From NCBI GenBank assembly GCA_045661225.1, contig JAZRFF010000028.1:25052-89051 (forward strand): a stretch of DNA of 64,000 nt, written 5' to 3'. This DNA comes from HGM04593 sp045661225. Lineage in GTDB: Bacteria > Bacteroidota > Bacteroidia > Bacteroidales > Bacteroidaceae. Below the pieces are notes generated by a model, which worked only from the letters and a program-made list of their open reading frames with translations, did not search any database and was not told where the DNA came from. A program made the position numbers and the translations under genes. The first letter of the stretch is position 1; every line of letters begins with the position of its first letter. Positions 1 to 7,571 of this stretch are shown here, in pieces.

Positions 1-947
1 ATTAAATAGGTGTCGTACACTATGGCACGTCCGCCTAACCTCTCTTTTTGGTGTATGAGGCCGCTGTTGAGGGTGTGTCCGCCATCTTCGACCGACGTTC
101 CGTAGTCAAAATAGCGATGCTCTTTGAACCTCTCGAGTGTAAGGTATTTATACAGGTGGTCCATTACTCCTATCTTGCGCCCGCGCTCGCTGCTTGCGGT
201 GTATTGCAGGTGCACGACATTGTCGGTAACGTACAGCACAACGCCGCCAAGGGTTTCTCCTTGTTCATTTGTAACCGTAAATAGTTTTATGTTCCGGGGG
301 AAACTATTGTGCAGGCGCTCTATTTCGTCGAGTGTGTGTACGGGTGTTGCGCCGTATTTCTCGAGCAGTCTTTCTGATAATATCTGCCAGAATGGGGCGA
401 AACTGCCGTCTTCTACAATGTGCAGACGGTTTTTCATCGCTGCTGTAAGCTCGCGGCGGCCTGTGAAAGGCAAAGGGGCGTTCAGTAGTGTGGTGGTTGA
501 TATTTTGCGCTCTGTGAGCGTGGCGTTGCAACGGAAAAGGGCGTAAAGGTCTTCTTCGCAAGGGTAGCGATGGTATATGTGCGGTATCGGGCGGTATACA
601 ATGCTTGTTGCCTGTGTATTGTGGCGCAGATGGTCGCGCAGTGCCCTGAACAGTGCAAGAACGGTGTCGGCAGTAGCCTCGTCCGACAATATAAACCCGC
701 CATACGTAAGACCGTTGTGCGTGCAGAGTCTGTCGTTTGATATATGAGCAGGGAGCAGGGCGGTTATTCTTCCGCCTTTGTAAAAGAGCAGTGAGTGGTC
801 GCGGAAACGGTCGCTGTGGTACTCGACATAATCGCGTTTGAGAAGAAATGTGCCGTTACGACTCTGTTCCACGAACAGGTCCCACGCCTCCTTCAGTTCC
901 TTGCGATAGGGTACAACGCTTATGTTGGCTTCTTGCTCTTTGCTCAT
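1..947 (-). CDS. GNAT/FemAB-like N-acyltransferase, partial (3' end outside window)
   Basis: The minus-strand frame is open from an ATG at 945-947 to the window edge, giving about 315 residues with no stop, so the C-terminus is missing. The product looks like a cytosolic Acetyltransf_6/FemAB-type acyltransferase. It begins MSKEQEANISVVPYRKE, and the later part has a GNAT-like core (GGVVLYVTDNVVHLQY followed by SSERGRKIGVMDHLYKYL, where acyl-CoA would bind). The ATG overlaps the TGA of the upstream cupin gene (ATGA), so the two are probably translationally coupled. Next to an FdtA/QdtA-type isomerase, a plausible role is N-acylation of a nucleotide-linked 3-amino-3,6-dideoxyhexose for a surface polysaccharide. 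That role is inferred from context; the substrate is unknown. Confidence 0.75.
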   Translation of the reverse strand, partial: MSKEQEANISVVPYRKELKEAWDLFVEQSRNGTFLLKRDYVEYHSDRFRDHSLLFYKGGRITALLPAHISNDRLCTHNGLTYGGFILSDEATADTVLALFRALRDHLRHNTQATSIVYRPIPHIYHRYPCEEDLYALFRCNATLTERKISTTTLLNAPLPFTGRRELTAAMKNRLHIVEDGSFAPFWQILSERLLEKYGATPVHTLDEIERLHNSFPRNIKLFTVTNEQGETLGGVVLYVTDNVVHLQYTASSERGRKIGVMDHLYKYLTLERFKEHRYFDYGTSVEDGGHTLNSGLIHQKERLGGRAIVYDTYL

Positions 948-1330
948 TTTTTTATATATTCAAGAAATTCCTCGTAGGAATTTATGTATGTGGCGGGGTC
1001 GTATGTGTGCGACGCAAGTACCAGCAATACTGCGTCGGGCGAGAAATTTGTAAGTTCGTTCCAGGTGTGCGGCGGAACAAGCAGGCCTTTTTCTTTTGTG
1101 TCTAAATGGTAGGTGCTGCGTCCGTTTCTGTCCTCAAGCGTTATATCTACGCTCCCGTTTACAGCAATGAGGTATTGGTATGACAGTTTGTTGGCGTGCT
1201 TGCCACGTTCCTCGCCCGTCGGCACGCCGTATATCCAATAGGCGCGGGTTATTGAGAATGGAATTTCGTGTCCTTCCTCAACGAGCGTAAGACTGCCGCG
1301 TCTGTCGGTATGTGTCCTTAGTTTGTCCAT
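944..1330 (-). CDS. FdtA/QdtA-like dTDP-sugar 3,4-ketoisomerase (WxcM-like cupin)
   Basis: The product is a small cupin of about 128 residues resembling FdtA/QdtA 3,4-ketoisomerases, which convert dTDP-4-keto-6-deoxyglucose to the 3-keto sugar before transamination. Family marks are the N-terminal DRRGSLTLVEE, then IPFSITRAYWIYGVP, a basic HANKL segment where these enzymes usually have a His-rich active-site strand, and LLVPPHTWNEL. An in-frame ATG seven codons upstream (1351) gives a 135-residue form. I prefer 1330 because the TAAGTTTG promoter box at 1359-1366 would put the transcript start almost on the 1351 ATG. The stop overlaps the acyltransferase start by 4 bp. The rest of the sugar locus would lie left of the window. 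Confidence 0.75.
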   Translation of the reverse strand: MDKLRTHTDRRGSLTLVEEGHEIPFSITRAYWIYGVPTGEERGKHANKLSYQYLIAVNGSVDITLEDRNGRSTYHLDTKEKGLLVPPHTWNELTNFSPDAVLLVLASHTYDPATYINSYEEFLEYIKK

Positions 1331-1358
1331 TGTCTGCTGTTTTTTGCGCATTGCTATG

Positions 1359-1389
1359 CAAACTTAAGAAAAATATGTCGTTGTGGCAA
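1359..1389 (-). promoter_or_regulatory. Bacteroidetes-type promoter of the cupin/acyltransferase pair
   Basis: On the minus strand a TTG (1387-1389) is followed after 20 bp by TAAGTTTG (1359-1366), matching the sigma-ABfr consensus TTTG-N19-21-TAnnTTTG. Transcription would start about 1352, only 22 nt before the ATG at 1330. Confidence 0.6.
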
Positions 1390-1429
1390 TTTTTAGCCCC
1401 TCTTCTTCGCTTATAACGCTTTTTTGGCT

Positions 1430-2068
1430 TTAAAATTGCGCTTCTGGCAGAATATTGCATCGTGTTGCATTGTCGAATATGGCGGTTGCAAGTTCGGCTG
1501 TTGTTATTTCGGCGGCCTGAGCAATAGTGGCGTATATATCCTCGATTGGCTTGACGCTCTCGTCGCTTTCTGTAAAGATGCGTTCTAATGGAGTCGCCTT
1601 TACACTGTCGGGGTTGAATTTCTCGCCGTATGATAGATGGAACCCGTGCCTTACGAGCTGGGTTGCCAGTTGGGGCTTGCCTCGGAATCCGTGTATTATC
1701 CACGCTTGAGCTGGTGATATTTCCTTGTGTAGCGCAATGAGTTGCTCGAATGCTTTTATGCAGTGTATAATCAGAGGCTTTTTTATCTCCTCGGCCAACA
1801 GCGCGTGTGAACGGAATATTTCTGTCTGTAACTCAATGCTTGCCGTTGAGTGTAAGGTGTCTATGCCGCATTCGCCAATGGCTGTTACATTTTCTAAGCG
1901 TGCGGTTTCTTTTATTGCGGCGAAGAGCTCTTTGCTGTTATTGTCTATCTCCCAGGGGTGTATGCCTATAGAGACCCACCGCTCGGCTGTGTAGCGTGTG
2001 CCGCAGTTGAAGATGCTTGTGCACTCCTTCTGCACCGGTCTGTGGGTGTGAATGTCTAACAGCTTCAT
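1430..2068 (-). CDS. TatD-family metal-dependent hydrolase
   Basis: The 212-residue protein has the TatD amidohydrolase outline: DIHTH at residues 5-9 (two metal-binding His), IGIHPWE, the metal-binding Glu in AIGECGID, LIIHC with a further ligand His, WIIHGFRG, and a late TESDES where the family usually has ETD-S/A-P. It is somewhat shorter than the usual 250-260 residues, as in other Bacteroidetes members. TatD proteins are Mg-dependent DNases or phosphoesterases of the cytosol; the physiological substrate is unsettled. It lies 15 bp after yidD and is probably the last gene of the LOG-DUF4271-hemD-rnpA-yidD run. Confidence 0.85.
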   Translation of the reverse strand: MKLLDIHTHRPVQKECTSIFNCGTRYTAERWVSIGIHPWEIDNNSKELFAAIKETARLENVTAIGECGIDTLHSTASIELQTEIFRSHALLAEEIKKPLIIHCIKAFEQLIALHKEISPAQAWIIHGFRGKPQLATQLVRHGFHLSYGEKFNPDSVKATPLERIFTESDESVKPIEDIYATIAQAAEITTAELATAIFDNATRCNILPEAQF

Positions 2069-2083
2069 TTTTCTATGGAGGTG

Positions 2084-2305
2084 TCAGGGAACGGGGTCGT
2101 AACCCGAGCCTCCCCAAGGGTGGCAACGTAATATTCGCCTTACGGCAAGGTACAGCCCTTTGAAAGGACCGTGTTTGCGCAGGGCTTCAATGGCATACTG
2201 TGAACAGGTGGGGGTGAAACGGCACGACGGCGGAGTCATTGGGGAAATGACTTTTCTGTAAAATTGAATGGGTAGTATAAGTATTGCAACAAGTATCTTT
2301 CTCAT
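2084..2305 (-). CDS. yidD: Membrane protein insertion efficiency factor YidD
   Basis: The product is 73 residues and shows the whole YidD signature: an amphipathic N-terminal helix (ILVAILILPIQFYRKVIS), the conserved CRFTPTCSQYAIEA block with two cysteines, GPFKGLYLAVRRILRCHP and WGGSGYDPVP at the end. YidD is a small inner-membrane-associated protein that helps YidC insert membrane proteins. The start overlaps the rnpA stop by 4 bp (ATGA), the classical rnpA-yidD order. Usually rpmH precedes and yidC follows; neither is here, so the pair is detached from the origin cluster. Confidence 0.95.
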   Translation of the reverse strand: MRKILVAILILPIQFYRKVISPMTPPSCRFTPTCSQYAIEALRKHGPFKGLYLAVRRILRCHPWGGSGYDPVP

Positions 2306-2694
2306 CTTGCTGAGTTTTTGGTTAAAATACTATCGAGTAATTTACCCATTTTCTTCTTTATAAATTCGGTGCTGTTGTGTCGTGTGTCTATATACAGAAT
2401 TGCTACAGCCATCTTTTTGTTCTCTGTCTCAAGACTCTCGACGAATTTGTGCTTGGTGGTGCGGTAGGCTTCGCGTATACGTCTCTTTACAAGGTTGCGG
2501 TCGACGGCGTGGCGGAATCTCTTTTTTGCGACGCTTATGAGAATTGTCGCAGTGGGTTCCTGCTCGTCGGCTTTTTGTTCAATGAACACAGCGCGCAAGG
2601 GGTAGGCTGTTACCGACTCTCCTTCGGCATAGAGTCGCTCAATGACTCTTTTGCTTTTGAGGTGCTCTTTGAGTGGAAAGGTGTTTCTTTTCAT
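2302..2694 (-). CDS. rnpA: Ribonuclease P protein component
   Basis: The 130-residue basic protein is the protein subunit of RNase P, which binds the 5' leader of pre-tRNA and helps the catalytic RNA. The diagnostic motif is KKRFRHAVDRNLVKRRIREA around residues 60-79, containing the RNR box; the N-terminus has the usual LKSKRVIERLY. It overlaps yidD by 4 bp. A strong hairpin (2714-2740) separates it from hemD upstream, so rnpA may be transcribed with hemD by read-through or from its own promoter. I see no clear TAnnTTTG box between 2695 and 2751. Confidence 0.95.
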   Translation of the reverse strand: MKRNTFPLKEHLKSKRVIERLYAEGESVTAYPLRAVFIEQKADEQEPTATILISVAKKRFRHAVDRNLVKRRIREAYRTTKHKFVESLETENKKMAVAILYIDTRHNSTEFIKKKMGKLLDSILTKNSAR

Positions 2695-2713
2695 CGTCGG
2701 TAGTTCTATTGAA

Positions 2714-2740
2714 GCAGCCCCGTCTTGCGGACGGGGCTGC
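2714..2740 (-). terminator. GC-rich hairpin between hemD and rnpA
   Basis: An 11-bp perfect stem (GCAGCCCCGTC / GACGGGGCTGC) with a 5-nt loop lies 12 nt after the hemD stop. On the minus strand it is followed only by TTCAATAG, so the U-tract is weak. It may be a partial terminator or a 3'-stabilising structure. Confidence 0.5.
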
Positions 2741-2751
2741 AGGGGTATCTT

Positions 2752-3492
2752 TTATTTATTTGCTGCAAGATAAGTGTCCAGTGCTGCGGGCATATTGGTC
2801 GCAGTGGCTGACGGCGCTTCAAGGTCGAGTCTCAGGCCGTTGTCCTTGATGCACTTTGCAGTAACATTGCCGAAACAAGCAATCAACTGCTCGCCTTGAA
2901 CATAGTCGGGTACGTTTTTCTTCAGTGATTCTATTCCGTGCGGGCTGAAGAAAATGAGCATATCGTAAGACTTTATATATTCAGGTTCTATGTCTGTGCT
3001 TACAGTACGGTACATTTCGGCCTGTGAGTGGGTAATACCGTATTTGTCGAACAGAGCGTTAATTTCGCTGTTGTGAACATTTGAGGTCGGAACAAAGTAT
3101 TTCTCGTTCTTGTGCTTTGCGAACAGAGGGTCAAGGTCCTGAATGTGACCGTTGCCGAAGAATACCTTGCGTTTGCGATACTGCACATACTTCTGAATAT
3201 ATAACGATATTGTCTCGGACAAACAGAAATACTTCATATCGTCAGGAATAGTCACTCTCAACTCCTTGCACAGTGTGAAAAAGTGGTCAATCGCGTGACG
3301 CGAAAGGAATACGATTGCTGTGTGGTCAAGAATAGACACCTTCTGCTGGCGGAACTCTTTTGCTGTAACTCCTTCTACCTTAATAAAAGAACAAAAATCA
3401 ATCTGCACCTGATGTTTCTCCGCAAGGTCAAAATATGGAGATTTGCCTGTGGCCGGTTTAGGCTGCGAAACCAGAATCTTACTTACCTTCAA
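2752..3492 (-). CDS. hemD: Uroporphyrinogen-III synthase
   Basis: The 246-residue protein resembles Bacteroidetes HemD, which closes and inverts ring D of hydroxymethylbilane to give uroporphyrinogen III in heme and siroheme synthesis. HemD is poorly conserved. The recognition rests on the N-terminal KILVSQPKPATGKSPYFDLA, TAIVFLSRHAIDHFF (first Rossmann-like lobe), YDMLIFFSPHGIESLKKN (second lobe) and the late QLIACFGNVTAKCIKDNG. It follows the DUF4271 membrane protein by 4 bp, a pairing common in this phylum. No other tetrapyrrole gene is in the window. Confidence 0.85.
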   Translation of the reverse strand: MKVSKILVSQPKPATGKSPYFDLAEKHQVQIDFCSFIKVEGVTAKEFRQQKVSILDHTAIVFLSRHAIDHFFTLCKELRVTIPDDMKYFCLSETISLYIQKYVQYRKRKVFFGNGHIQDLDPLFAKHKNEKYFVPTSNVHNSEINALFDKYGITHSQAEMYRTVSTDIEPEYIKSYDMLIFFSPHGIESLKKNVPDYVQGEQLIACFGNVTAKCIKDNGLRLDLEAPSATATNMPAALDTYLAANK

Positions 3493-3496
3493 TGTT

Positions 3497-4189
3497 CTAA
3501 ATTTTTATAGTTAGTTGTTCACTCAATTGTTGTATGAATTTCCACACCATTGCTATGGGCAAAAATTCAAGTGCGCAAAGATACAATAAAATATCGAAAT
3601 AGTTCCTTTTTTTTGCGAAAATGATTTTTAATGCACTGCTAATTATAGTGTAAATATAAAAAACGAGTGTCAAAAGTATATAAAAATTTACAGAATTTAT
3701 AGAAATTGACGGTATGAACAGTCTGGCTACAACAGCCGGTGTAAGAATGAATCCAAGCATCTTTATTGCAAAGGAGTAGATGTTCAGCCACTCATCAACC
3801 TCTTTTTTCGAGAAAAGTATGTGGTTTACAAGGCTGTAGGCCATTCCTTTAAGCAGTATGACTATTGCAAAGAATAGCGCAAGGATTCCAATCCACAAGA
3901 GCGCGTGCGGGGTAGTGTTGCTGTTGTTGTCTATTATCCACGTAACGGTTATTATGCTCAGATAAAAGAGCGTTTGCAAGTACATAAACGTGTTGCAAAT
4001 GCGGGTTATGTGTGTCCTGTCGTTGAACGACGGGGTGTTACGCTGGTAATAAAATATACATTTTACTCTCTCTATGATGCTTGCGCCGTTCATAAGAATG
4101 ACGTATGCCATTCCTGTTATATTTATAATGAACAGCAACATTATCACGTTGTCATTTGCCATACAGTATGGCGCAGGAGCAGTAGTCAT
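3497..4189 (-). CDS. DUF4271-type integral membrane protein
   Basis: The 230-residue protein has about six hydrophobic segments (near residues 15-35, 68-88, 95-120, 142-160, 170-192 and 205-222) and a cytosolic loop with KEVDEWLN. Size, topology and position directly before hemD match the DUF4271 family of Bacteroidetes. Its function is unknown; the steady link to hemD suggests an envelope role tied to tetrapyrrole supply, which is only inference. Its ATG overlaps the TGA of the LOG gene (ATGA). A second Met at residue 10 could also be the start. Confidence 0.75.
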   Translation of the reverse strand: MTTAPAPYCMANDNVIMLLFIINITGMAYVILMNGASIIERVKCIFYYQRNTPSFNDRTHITRICNTFMYLQTLFYLSIITVTWIIDNNSNTTPHALLWIGILALFFAIVILLKGMAYSLVNHILFSKKEVDEWLNIYSFAIKMLGFILTPAVVARLFIPSISINSVNFYILLTLVFYIYTIISSALKIIFAKKRNYFDILLYLCALEFLPIAMVWKFIQQLSEQLTIKI

Positions 4190-4770
4190 AGCGCAGCGTA
4201 TTTTCTAACCGATTTATCCCAGCGTGGGGTGTTTCTTATAATCTCTAAAGCCTCGGCCGGGGACGTTGCTACGCTCCATATGCTGCCGTGCAGCTCGCTC
4301 ATAAAGTTCTCTTCAATGGCGGTCTGTAACTGCGCTATAAAATGGTCGTAATAACCGTTTATGTTGAGTATGACAATGGGGTTAAGGTATAGCCCAAGCT
4401 GTTTCCACGTTATAATCTCGCTTAGTTCCTCAATGGTGCCGCAACCGCCGGGAAGGGCTATGACTGCGTCGCTGAGGTCGGCCATCATTTGCTTGCGTTC
4501 GTGCATACTCTCTGTTATGCGTAGCTCTGTAAGCTCTGTGTGGTGCCAGCCTTGCTCCACCATAAAACGCGGAATGACACCTATGGCATTGCCGCCGGCC
4601 TCTAAGGCTCCGTCCTCGACCCTGCGCATAAGCCCTATGCTGCCGGCACCGGTAACAACGGCTATACCCTCCTTTGCAAGGAGAGCTCCAAGTTCGTATG
4701 CGGTGTCGTTGTATATTGCAGCCGCTTTGTTGCTCGATGCGCAGTAGACGCAGATTTTCTCTATATTCAC
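4186..4770 (-). CDS. LOG-family protein (TIGR00730)
   Basis: The 194-residue cytosolic protein belongs to the LOG ('lonely guy') family, Rossmann-fold phosphoribohydrolases that cut nucleoside 5'-monophosphates, including cytokinin precursors, to free base and ribose phosphate. It shows ICVYCASSNKA at the N-terminus, GAGSIGLMRRVEDGAL, GGNAIGVIPRFM, and the signature PGGCGTIEELSE near residue 105 with its catalytic Glu. It is the first gene of the group running to the TatD hydrolase. The bacterial role is probably nucleotide salvage; this is family knowledge. Confidence 0.9.
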   Translation of the reverse strand: MNIEKICVYCASSNKAAAIYNDTAYELGALLAKEGIAVVTGAGSIGLMRRVEDGALEAGGNAIGVIPRFMVEQGWHHTELTELRITESMHERKQMMADLSDAVIALPGGCGTIEELSEIITWKQLGLYLNPIVILNINGYYDHFIAQLQTAIEENFMSELHGSIWSVATSPAEALEIIRNTPRWDKSVRKYAAL

Positions 4771-4797
4771 TTTTTGTTTGTTGACGGTGGTTATTAT

Positions 4798-4949
4798 GCC
4801 TGCACTTCGTCAGGCTTGTCGAACTTGGTCACTTACGTTTTGTGACTTTGACAACCCTGTCTGTCGTCAGGCTTGTCGAACTTGGTCACTTATATGTTTT
4901 GTGACTTTGACAACCCTGCACTTCGTCAGGCTTTTACGTTTTGTGACTA
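4798..4949. repeat. Tandem repeat, about 2.5 units of 57-59 bp, between comM and the LOG gene
   Basis: Two nearly identical units start at 4808 and 4865 (each begins CGTCAGGCTTGTCGAACTTG). A third, starting at 4924, lacks about 15 bp and ends inside the comM stop codon. Each full unit carries a GTCAC-N9-GTGAC inverted repeat (4828-4846 in unit 1). There is no ORF of its own. The block fills nearly the whole gap between the two genes. Confidence 0.9.
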
Positions 4950-6485
4950 TGTTCCCCAACTTTCACGGTCGAGGTTGCGGTAGCCTATTGCCTCGGCAAT
5001 GTGGTGCGATAAAATATTTTCACTTCGGTCGAGGTCGGCTATTGTGCGGGCGACCTTTAGTATGCGGTCGTATGCGCGTGCCGATAGGTCGAACCTTGTC
5101 ATTGCGGTCTTGAGCATCGCAAGGCTTGTCTCGTCGAGCACTGCGTACTTTGCTATGAGCTTGGGTGTCATCTGCGCGTTGCAGTAGATTCCTTCTTCGT
5201 TTCTGTATCGCTCTTCCTGAATTTTGCGGGCTGCAACAACGCGTTCGCGTATCACAGCGCTTGGCTCGCCCGGTACGGTGTTTGATATTTCTTCAAAAGG
5301 CACGGGTACAATCTCTATTTGCAGGTCGATGCGGTCGAGCAACGGCCCGCTTATCTTGTTCAGATAGCGCTGTACCTGTCCCGGACTGCAGGTGCACTCC
5401 TTGGTCGGGTGGTTGTAATACCCGCAAGGGCAGGGGTTCATCGATGCTACAAACATCACTCCTGCGGGGTATTCAACCTTGTAGTTTGCGCGTGCCACGC
5501 AAATTTTGCGGTCTTCGAGGGGCTGACGCATAACCTCAAGTACGTCGCGGCTGAATTCGGGAAGCTCGTCAAGGAACAGCACTCCGTTGTGTGCCAGCGA
5601 AATTTCGCCGGGCTTGGGATTGCTGCCTCCTCCACACAGGGCTACCGATGAAATTGTGTGATGGGGGCTTCGGAATGGGCGTTGGGTTATGAGCGACGTG
5701 CCGTCGGGCATCATTCCGCTCACTGAATGTATTTTTGTTGTTTCAAGGCTCTCGCTGAGCGTGAGGGGTGGCAGAATCGATGGCAAACGCTTGGCCATCA
5801 TTGACTTTCCGCTTCCCGGAGGGCCTACCATAATAAGGTTATGTCCGCCGGCGGCTGCAACCTCGAATGCGCGTTTGACGCTCTCTTGTCCGCGTACCTC
5901 GCTGAAGTCGAATGGGAATGTTGTCTGCCTTGAATAAAAATCTTTCTCAATGTCAACAGTGTAGGGGGGAATCTCCTCTTCGTCGTTGAGGAAACGTACT
6001 ACCTGCATAAGATTTTCGGCAGCGTAAACGGTTATTCCGTCAACGACAGCCGCCTCGGCTGCGTTTCCGTGTGGCAGAATAACTCCCTCGTATCCCAGCT
6101 CCTTGGCTTTTATTGTTATGGGAAGAGCGCCTTTTATTGGCATCAGAACTCCGTCGAGCCCTAACTCACCCATAATAAGGTAGCGGCTGAGCTTTGTGGT
6201 GGATATAACTTCATCGGCGGCGAGTATGCCCACGGCAATCGGAAGGTCGTATGCCGAACCTTCCTTTTTTATGTCGGCCGGCGCCATATTTACAATAATC
6301 TGCTTGCTGGGGAAACGCAGTCCGTTATATTGGAATGCGGAGTTTATGCGCTGGTGGCTCTCTTTTACGGCATTGTCGGGAAGGCCTACAAGGTAGAATT
6401 TTATTCCTCGCAGGGCATTAACTTCAATGGTTACGAGCGTTGCGCTTATGCCTTGTATTGCGGCGGCAAGAACTTTTACAAGCAT
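4947..6485 (-). CDS. comM: YifB/ComM-family Mg-chelatase-like AAA+ ATPase
   Basis: The 512-residue protein has full family length. An N-terminal Lon-protease-like ChlI domain (residues 1-170) precedes the AAA+ core with Walker A GPPGSGKSMMAKRLP near residue 220, Walker B GVLFLDELPEF, a Zn-like cluster CPCGYYNHPTKECTCSPGQ and a sensor region. The C-terminal Mg_chelatase_C segment ends near LSHHIAEAIGYRNLD. In Vibrio and Haemophilus, ComM is a helicase that promotes branch migration when transformed DNA is integrated; here the role is inferred from homology. It follows the thioredoxin-fold lipoprotein by 11 bp and is probably co-transcribed with typA. The stop lies inside the tandem repeat at 4798-4949. 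Confidence 0.93.
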   Translation of the reverse strand: MLVKVLAAAIQGISATLVTIEVNALRGIKFYLVGLPDNAVKESHQRINSAFQYNGLRFPSKQIIVNMAPADIKKEGSAYDLPIAVGILAADEVISTTKLSRYLIMGELGLDGVLMPIKGALPITIKAKELGYEGVILPHGNAAEAAVVDGITVYAAENLMQVVRFLNDEEEIPPYTVDIEKDFYSRQTTFPFDFSEVRGQESVKRAFEVAAAGGHNLIMVGPPGSGKSMMAKRLPSILPPLTLSESLETTKIHSVSGMMPDGTSLITQRPFRSPHHTISSVALCGGGSNPKPGEISLAHNGVLFLDELPEFSRDVLEVMRQPLEDRKICVARANYKVEYPAGVMFVASMNPCPCGYYNHPTKECTCSPGQVQRYLNKISGPLLDRIDLQIEIVPVPFEEISNTVPGEPSAVIRERVVAARKIQEERYRNEEGIYCNAQMTPKLIAKYAVLDETSLAMLKTAMTRFDLSARAYDRILKVARTIADLDRSENILSHHIAEAIGYRNLDRESWGT

Positions 6486-6496
6486 TGTGGCGGGTG

Positions 6497-7570
6497 TTAT
6501 TTCTTGTTTTTCTTTTTGTTTTTAAGTTTCTCTTTTTCCTCGAGCTCTTTTTCGTGTTTCCTTGTCATTGAGTCGATGCGCTCTTGCAAGCGGTTATCCT
6601 TTACATCGTACTCGATAATTCGGTTGTAGGGGTTTATGAGCATTGTGTAGGGGATTGACTTTATGTTGAATTTATTGAGAAACTCACTGCTGAACATATC
6701 TTTGTCGTATATATTCTCGCCTTTGATTCTGTTGTGGCTGATGAATTTACGCCACGCAGCCGAGTCGTAATCGAGCGAAATGTTTACAAGCGTGAACTTG
6801 TCGCTTTTTATGCTGTCTTTTATTGCTGACAGACGCTTGACCTTCTCGCAGCTCTCATCGTTCCACGTAGCCCAGAACGTTAGCAGAATGTAGTTGCCCA
6901 TCAAGTCGCTTAGCGATTTCTTTTCGCTCTTTGCATTTGTGAATTTCAGTGTAGGCAGGGTTCGGTGTGTGTTGTTACTACGGTTCCTGTCGATTTTTTT
7001 CTTTAGCGAGGTAAAGAATTCGTGGTCCTGAAGAATACCTCCTAACTTGTTCGTGTATGAGCGTATCTCTCTGTTGTCGGGCGATGGTATATCGACCAAA
7101 TAACGGCGTATAATCTCAATGTTTACAAGGCTTATGGGGTTTTTGTCTATAAAAGAGTCTATTCTTGCGTATTGCTCTTTTTTTAGCTTGCAGGCATCGA
7201 GTATTCTTGATATACTATCGTGCAGCGCTTGCGGCCTGCCACCCTCTATGCTCCAACCGCTCCTTAAAGTGCTGTCGCTCTTGAGTAGCGCCTTGATTTG
7301 TGGCTGGGCATACACCGGCACGTATCGTCCGTCGGGGGTTATGAGCGCGAGTGGGGTCAGTGTGTCTACGGCAATGGCAAACTCAAAAAAACCCTCGTCG
7401 TCACAGATGGCTGTATCGACCTTCTCGTACCGGCTGTCGGTGCCGTGAAGGTATACCGCCGCTTCGGGCACGCCGGTGTTGCCTGTGAGGGTGAATGTCC
7501 TCGACTTTTCTATTTTGGAGCAGGCGAGGAGTGTGAAAAGAATGAGTATGAACGCTGCGGCTCTCTTCAT
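6497..7570 (-). CDS. Thioredoxin-fold lipoprotein lacking the CxxC motif
   Basis: I place the start at 7568-7570, giving 357 residues, because this yields a lipoprotein signal (AAFILILFTLLAC, lipid on Cys17). An ATG 11 codons upstream would run into typA. After a beta-rich N-terminal part like DUF4369 (residues 22-110) and a helical linker comes a TlpA/AhpC-like thioredoxin domain (residues 205-325). Where relatives have WCxxC this protein reads FWATWNDESCEK, so the first Cys is Asn and only Cys241 remains. The cis-Pro loop SIPYTMLIN is kept. The C-terminus is Lys/Glu-rich. It is probably periplasmic or outer-membrane anchored, with a binding rather than a disulfide role. The gene starts 1 bp after the typA stop. 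Confidence 0.8.
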   Translation of the reverse strand: MKRAAAFILILFTLLACSKIEKSRTFTLTGNTGVPEAAVYLHGTDSRYEKVDTAICDDEGFFEFAIAVDTLTPLALITPDGRYVPVYAQPQIKALLKSDSTLRSGWSIEGGRPQALHDSISRILDACKLKKEQYARIDSFIDKNPISLVNIEIIRRYLVDIPSPDNREIRSYTNKLGGILQDHEFFTSLKKKIDRNRSNNTHRTLPTLKFTNAKSEKKSLSDLMGNYILLTFWATWNDESCEKVKRLSAIKDSIKSDKFTLVNISLDYDSAAWRKFISHNRIKGENIYDKDMFSSEFLNKFNIKSIPYTMLINPYNRIIEYDVKDNRLQERIDSMTRKHEKELEEKEKLKNKKKNKK

Positions 7571-7571
7571 C

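Noticed and set aside
4798..4949. CRISPR array
   Set aside because: The units are directly adjacent with no variable spacers, only about 2.5 copies, and no cas gene is present.
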